Assembly (NCBI GenBank): GCA_028641055.1
Contig: CM054060.1
Span: forward strand, 161,856,696 to 161,920,695
Origin: Alopecurus myosuroides
Taxonomy: Eukaryota > Streptophyta > Magnoliopsida > Poales > Poaceae
Length of the DNA stretch: 64,000 nucleotides
Direction: 5' to 3'
Below the pieces are notes generated by a model, which saw nothing but the letters and a program-made list of their open reading frames with translations, searched no databases and had not been told where the DNA came from. This document shows positions 59,043 to 64,000 of this stretch, one piece after another. Numbering within the stretch: the stretch's first letter is position 1; each line of letters begins with the position of its first letter. Made by a program: the position numbers and the translations under genes.

Positions 59043-61494
59043 ATTGGCGCCGTCTGTGGGAACGGCGGGCGCTGGATCACCGGCATCTTCGGCTTCATCG
59101 ACAACCAACTCCCATTGGAAACCATCGACTACTGCTCCGAACAATCCTATACGGATCGGATCTGTCGTGGTCACACCTCACTCGCCGGAATCACGCCCGG
59201 TATTCGAGGATCTGGAGAGGAGCGTCACCTTGACGTTCGGGAGCCTGAAGTTCGTGACCAACAGGGACGGAATCCTCCACTTCTCGGACGAATCAGAATC
59301 TGAATCTGGAGCCGTCGACTCACGCCGTCATCTGGAGAAGAGCGGCGAATCCATCCGTCTCAACGCCAACGACTACCATACCCTCTCGACGGAGGAACCC
59401 TCAAAAGTTCAAAGGGCCTTCCGATCTACGCCTAGGACACACGAGCCTCGACTGGCCCAAGTCTGCATGGCAGGATCGGAACAAGCCCCAGAAACAGAAC
59501 ATAGCGCGGAAGAGCGCAACATAATCAGCGTCTCGCGGGAATCTTGGGACCGAGCCAAAGAGGCTATGCGAACGAGCAAACCACCCGCAGCCGGAGCATC
59601 ACACGAAGACATGGTTGCCTACCACTATCACCTAGTGAGAGCAGCCGCAACCATCAAAGACGCTCGGGTAGATTTGGCCCGCCGAAGAAGAGTGGCGGAT
59701 GAGTCAAGTCAACGACGAGCTGAGCTATCCATGGCACCCTCGGTCGGAACCCGACCCACGAGGAAGGGGCACGCATCTACATCCAGAGACATTGAGTCCC
59801 TAGCCGGAACCAGCAGGTCGGTCACTCCTTCTCTCATGCGAGTCGATGACGACGGCTACGTCTACCCGCAAACTCCTGCTGCCGCGGTTCTAGCCGCAGC
59901 AACTTACATGCAGATGAATCAACCGACGGAAAGTGATCCTCGGGCGGAGCAGTATAAACAAGTACGTAAGGGGTTGGGACTGGCAGCCGCAAGGCTTGCC
60001 TCCTACGACCGCAGGAAGGCCGCAGAGCAACTGGAGAAAGAGAAAGAAAAGGAAAAAGAAGCGCCCCGCAAGCGCAGGAGCCCTTCGCCAAGAAGAGACA
60101 AGTCACCACGCCGTGGTCGAGGAAAAGAAGCTAGACGTCGCGGCGACAGTCGAAGCAGCAGCGAAGACAGCCCGAGAGACAAAGGCTCGCGACATCACAG
60201 CAGCCGCTCGCGAAAACGAAACAAGGAGCCAAGGAAGGACGCCGACCGCGACCAGCCAGGACATGACGCGCGATCTGACATAGCACAAAACAAGGTGGAC
60301 AAGGCAAGGGCTTCGCAATATCGCGAGCGCTCTTCGTCCGGCTCCTCGGATGACGAAATCTGCGGTGCGCTCTGCTTTGCCCACAGCATCCGCGAAGCGC
60401 CTCTACCCAGAAGATTCAAGCTCAGCACAGAAGTGACAAAGTATGACGGCTCACTCGAGCCCTCTCAATGGCTAAGCGACTACCTCACGGCAGTAAAATG
60501 CCAACGTGGGAACAAGAACACAGCTATGCAATATCTCAATTTGCATCTCATCGGCGCGGCCCGCAGTTGGCTGGAAAGAAGACCAAGATCTTGTTACGCA
60601 TCATGGGACGACTTGCACTGCGATTTTTGCAAAAATTTCCAGTCGACCTACAAGAGGCCGGCCACCATTGAAGAACTGCGAGCATGCAAGCAGAAAAGCG
60701 GCGAGTCTACCCGCGAATATATCCAGCGATGGACCACACTCAGGAACACCGCGGGAACCATCTCGGAAGAAGTAGCGATTGAAGCCTTCGCAAAAGGCGC
60801 CCGAAGAACGGCTTTCAGAGAAGAACTAGGCAGAGCCGCACCCAAAACTATTAGGGAGCTGATGAACATAGCCGACAAATGGGCTAACAGAGAAGACGTG
60901 GTGCGCAATGAGAGAGCATCATCACCCGCACACGACGAAGATCGCCATGGCCGAAGAAAGAGAAGGAAATACTACGATCACGAAGATCGAGAAGAAATGG
61001 TGGCAGCGGAGTTCACGCGAAGTCGCGATACTGGACGACGTGCAAGTCGCGAATGGAAACCAAAAGTTGAAGAGAAAAGTCCCGAGGAAGACCTTGACGC
61101 TTACTGCTCGCTACATCTGTTTACAGATAAGCGCACGGGCAAAACCAAGGCAACGCACCTCCTCAAGGATTGTCGGAAGTTCCATAAGATCCATGAGGCT
61201 TTCACGAAGAAAAGCAGATCAGCAACTATCCCAAATTACCCGCCACTTCCAGGAGGAGGCCACCAAGGATTCCAACCGCCACAACCCCTACCTCCACCAG
61301 CAAATCCAAACATGGCACTAGCTGCACTCCCAGCACCACCTGCACAAAACTCCGGAGCCAACGCATACCCAAATCCGGCGGGACAATTAGCGATGATCCA
61401 GAAGGTATGTCCATCTCGCAGAGCTCAAAACACTAACACGAGGCAGTTATGCATGGCTGTGCAGACTCCGCCAACAAAGCCTGAGTACCCTTAA
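59043..61494 (+). CDS. Element G gag polyprotein
   Basis: The frame is open from 58978, inside the LTR end, to the stop at 61492-61494, so the true start is uncertain; ATG 59468 (MAGSEQAPETEH) is one candidate. It has a disordered N-terminal part, then a basic arginine/serine-rich section (about 60060-60260), then the retrotransposon gag core (TKYDGSLEPSQWLSDYLTAV, QYLNLHLIGAARSWLERRPR, SGESTREYIQRWTTL, AFREELGRAAPKTIRELMNI). A cysteine/histidine section (YCSLHLFTDKRTGKTKATHL, then CRKFH) stands where a zinc knuckle would be, and a proline-rich tail follows. Gag forms the particle. This is the longest intact retroelement frame in the window. Confidence 0.88.
59045..59061 (+). other. Element G primer binding site
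   Basis: TGGCGCCGTCTGTGGGA, two bases after the LTR end; standard for Grande/RIRE2-like Tat elements. Confidence 0.88.
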
Positions 61495-61495
61495 G

Positions 61496-62185
61496 ATGGC
61501 AGACCAGCCGATCACATTCTCAATGAAAGACCACCCACCACGAGTCTATCGACCAGGACACGCCGCCCTCGTTATCCAAGCGCAGATTGGCAACTACGAC
61601 TTGGCCCGCGTGTTCATGGATGGTGGCAGCGGCATCAACATTATCTACGCGGATACACTCCGTCGGATGAACAGGAACCTGGACGGCCTTGCGGAATCAG
61701 AAACATCCTTCCACGGGATAGTTCCGGGAAAGGCAATCCGTCCACTCGGAACAATCAACTTAGAAGTCGTGCTGGGCACTAAAAGCAACTACAGAAGAGA
61801 ATTCCTCGACTTCGAAGTCGTCGACTGGCCTTCACAGTATCACGCCATTCTTGGTTGAACGGCGTTCGCCAGACTCATGGCAGTACCACACTACGCATAC
61901 CTGAAGCTTAAATTACCTGGAGAATATGGTGTGATCACCATCGACGGAGACTTTCAGAAATCCAACAAGTGCGACATTGAATTCAATGAGATCGCAAAAT
62001 CTTTCGGGATGCAAGAAGAACTTCAAGAGCTGGCAAAAACCACGGATCACTCCGTGATGCCCCACACGAAGAAAAACGTGCCTGAACTGGAGTTCAGCGC
62101 CAACAGTGACACCCGAAAGCATCAAGTGCACCCGACAGATTCTGCGAAGACAACGATGGTCTCAACTACCCTTTCGCAAGCATAG
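61496..62185 (+). pseudogene. Element G protease region
   Basis: The frame from 61496 carries the aspartic protease site (ARVFMDGGSGINIIYADTLR), then GTINLEVVLGTKSNYRREFL and the usual YHAILG. A TGA at 61856-61858 falls where relatives read R in ILGRTAFA, a CGA-to-TGA change. The frame resumes at once (TAFARLMAVPHYAYLKLKLP) until a TAG at about 62183. Confidence 0.85.
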
Positions 62186-63337
62186 GAAAGCGCGCTCGTC
62201 GAATTCCTCCGTGAGTACTGGGAAATTTTCGCCTGGCAGCCCTCAGATATGCCAGGAATACCCAGGGAGTTTGCCGAGCACTCACTAGAAGTCTTTCCAG
62301 ATGCCAAACCCATCAAACAGACTACTCGATGATTTTCAGAACCCAAGCAGAAGGCGCTTGGAGAAGAAGTAAACAGATTGCTAGCAGCAAAATTCATTAG
62401 GGAGATCAAGATATCCACTTGGTTAGCAAACCCGGTGCTGGTCCCCAAAAAGAACACGGACATCCTTCGGGTATGCATCGACTACACGTCGTTAAACAAG
62501 CACTGCCCCAAGGATAACTTTCCCCTCCCACGAATCGACCAGATCGTGGACTCTACGGCATGCTGTCAACGCCTCTCCTTCCTGGACACCTATTCGGGAT
62601 ATAATCAGATCCGGATGAAACAGGAGGACGAAGAAAAGACATCATTCATCACACCACACGGTGTATATTGCTACACGACAATGCCCTTCGGGCTCAAGAA
62701 CGCAGGCGCAACATACCAGCGCTGCATGCAAAAATGCCTCGCCAAGCTCATTGGCAAGAACGTACAAGTATACGTTGACGACATTGTCATCAAGACTCGA
62801 GTTGAGGACACACTCCTCGAGGATATCAGAGAAACATTCGACGCCCTCAACGCATACATGATCAAGCTCAACCCGACAAAATGCGTCTTTGGCGTTCCAG
62901 CAGGAAAACTTATCGGGTACCTGGTATCCGCCAGAGGCATCGAAGCCAACCCAGAGAAAATACAAGCAATATTGACTATGAAGGAGCCAACCAATCTACG
63001 CGGAGTCCAGCAGCTCGCAGGGCGACTAGCCGCCTTGAGCAGGTTCATCGCACGATTGGGAGAGCAAGCGTTACCCTTCTACAAGCTATTGAAGAAGACG
63101 GACAAATTCGAGTGGACACCAGAAGCTAAGCAAGCGTTCGCAGACTTGAAGCGATCGCTGCAAAGCAGGCGCGTCCTTGCAACACCGCAAGAAAGGGAGC
63201 CACTCTACTTGTACCTAGCCGCCACAAACCAGGTCATCAGCACATCAATCGTAGTCGAACGACCTGAGGAGGGCAAAGCGTACGGAGTCCAACGACCGAT
63301 CTATTACATCAGTGAAGTGCTCTCGCCGTGCAAGTAA
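62186..63337 (+). pseudogene. Element G reverse transcriptase and first RNase H start
   Basis: Frame with ALVEFLREYWEIFAWQPSDM, a TGA at about 62329, then the full RVT_1 domain from about 62378: VLVPKKNTDILRVCIDYTSL, NKHCPKDNFPLPRIDQIVDS, TPHGVYCYTTMPFGLKNAGA, catalytic QVYVDDIVIKT and NPTKCVFGVPAGKLIGYLVS. Connection and thumb parts follow (LAGRLAALSRFIARLGEQAL), then the RNase H start (LYLYLAATNQVISTSIVVER). It stops with TAA at about 63335, where relatives have Q or R. All RT motifs are complete. Confidence 0.9.
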
Positions 63338-64000
63338 CGATATCATCATTACCAGAAGCTCGCATATGGAGTTGTTCTTACAGCCTGAAAGCTCAAGCAC
63401 TATTTCTAGGAACACGCCATTACAGTGGTTAATGATGCGTCACTCGGGACAATCATGAACAACCCTATGGCATCCGGAAGAATAGCCAAATGGAGCATCG
63501 AGTTGGGCGCTTGGGACATCACTTATGCACGACGCAACACAGTCAAATCCCAGGTACTCGTGGAATTCCTAAGCGAGTGGACAGAGCTACAAACGCCCGG
63601 ACCGCCTGAGTACACGAGCAACTGGATAATGTACTTTGACGGGTCCAAAAGAAACGAAGGAGCATGAGCTGGAATCGTCCTCATATCGCCTAGGGGAGAT
63701 AAGATGCAATACGTCCTACGATTGGACTTTCCACCCGATGATCCAGCATCGAACAACGATGCAGAATATGAAGCCCTGTTGCACGGGATGAAGATGGCAG
63801 TCGCCTGTGGAGCCACCCGATTAATGATCTACGGCGACTCCAATATCATCGTGCAGCAGACAATGAAAGAATGCGACACAATTGCTGAAAACATGGTCGC
63901 ATATCGCGACATGTACAACCTACTCGAAGGAAGCTTCAAAGGATGCGAGCTGAAGCACATTGCGAGATCCAGCAACGAAGAAGCAGATAGACTGGCAAAC
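63338..64000 (+). pseudogene. Element G RNase H and Tat-type second RNase H
   Basis: Rest of the first RNase H (QKLAYGVVLTA, HAITVVNDASLGTIMNNPMA) with TGA near 63386 and TAG near 63409. The linker VKSQVLVEFLSEWTE follows, then the second RNase H: SNWIMYFDGSKRNEGA with a TGA at 63665, then NDAEYEALLHGMKMAVACGA, LMIYGDSNIIVQQ and LKHIARSSNEEADRLAN at the window edge. Unlike E, the catalytic FDGS, E and GDS residues are all kept. Confidence 0.88.

Larger units (their letters stand above)
58549..64000 (+). mobile_element. Element G: Tat-lineage Gypsy element, runs off the window
   Basis: 5' LTR (58549-59042), primer site, gag, protease, RT, RNase H and second RNase H in order; integrase and 3' LTR lie beyond 64000. 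It is inserted into the integrase of E. The reading frame is much better kept than in E, with stops that are mostly single-base changes. Confidence 0.92.

Noticed and set aside
59933..60384. Alternative frames in the gag of G (plus 59933-60283, minus 60103-60384)
   Set aside because: Shadows of the Arg/Ser-rich part of gag.

Overview
The window is nuclear DNA of a grass. The evidence is a spliced, GC3-rich plant gene with BTB and NPH3 domains, CACTA, Stowaway and LINE elements of grass type, and long LTR elements resembling families common in wheat, barley, rye, oat and ryegrass relatives. Subfamily Pooideae is my inference; I cannot name the species. I see no bacterial, organellar or viral genome features.

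Layout, left half (1-23100). Positions 1-3571 are one end of a CACTA DNA transposon: a frameshifted TNP2-type transposase on the minus strand, a subterminal repeat zone with a 60-bp-arm hairpin, and the terminal CACTA motif. A GC-rich retroelement-like stretch, a MITE and a solo LTR of Athila/Sabrina type (7170-8734, perfect 5-bp target duplication) follow. A decayed PPR gene lies at about 9485-11100. A 218-bp tandem duplication (13165-13600) and a Stowaway MITE (14872-14964) precede the only intact gene, a four-exon NPH3/BTB gene on the minus strand (15221-17504, 639 residues). Upstream of it lie two 5'-truncated LINE insertions, each with poly(A) and target-site duplication (19357-19797 and 21969-22714).

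Layout, right half (23100-64000). This is a deeply nested retrotransposon block. An Athila-type LTR (A, 23367-51113) is split by a solo LTR (24134-24673) and by a Copia-type element B (24705-50284, target duplication AGCAT on both sides). B's left LTR holds a Tat-lineage Gypsy element (C, from 25853) carrying an antisense multi-exon extra gene. B's right LTR is broken by a second Copia element (PBS, gag, pol on minus; its LTR ends at 49018). That Copia LTR is interrupted by element D (37910-48276): two near-identical 4.77-kb LTRs around only 823 bp of internal sequence, flanked by ACCCC. At about 31829 the integrase of C is fused to the reverse transcriptase of the second Copia element, so a large deletion (or an assembly join) removed everything between. 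Right of 51113 come the 3' end of another Tat element (F), a Copia-like LTR fragment, a degraded Tat element (E, 52810-58548) and, inside the integrase of E, a Tat element (G) whose 5' LTR, gag, protease, RT and RNase H regions run off the window.

Apart from the NPH3 gene, every coding sequence is transposon-derived or broken. I found no evidence for a new defence or metabolic system. The most informative items are the nesting order, the deletion junction, the short-bodied giant-LTR element D with its 159-bp LTR array, and the antisense spliced gene of the Tat elements.
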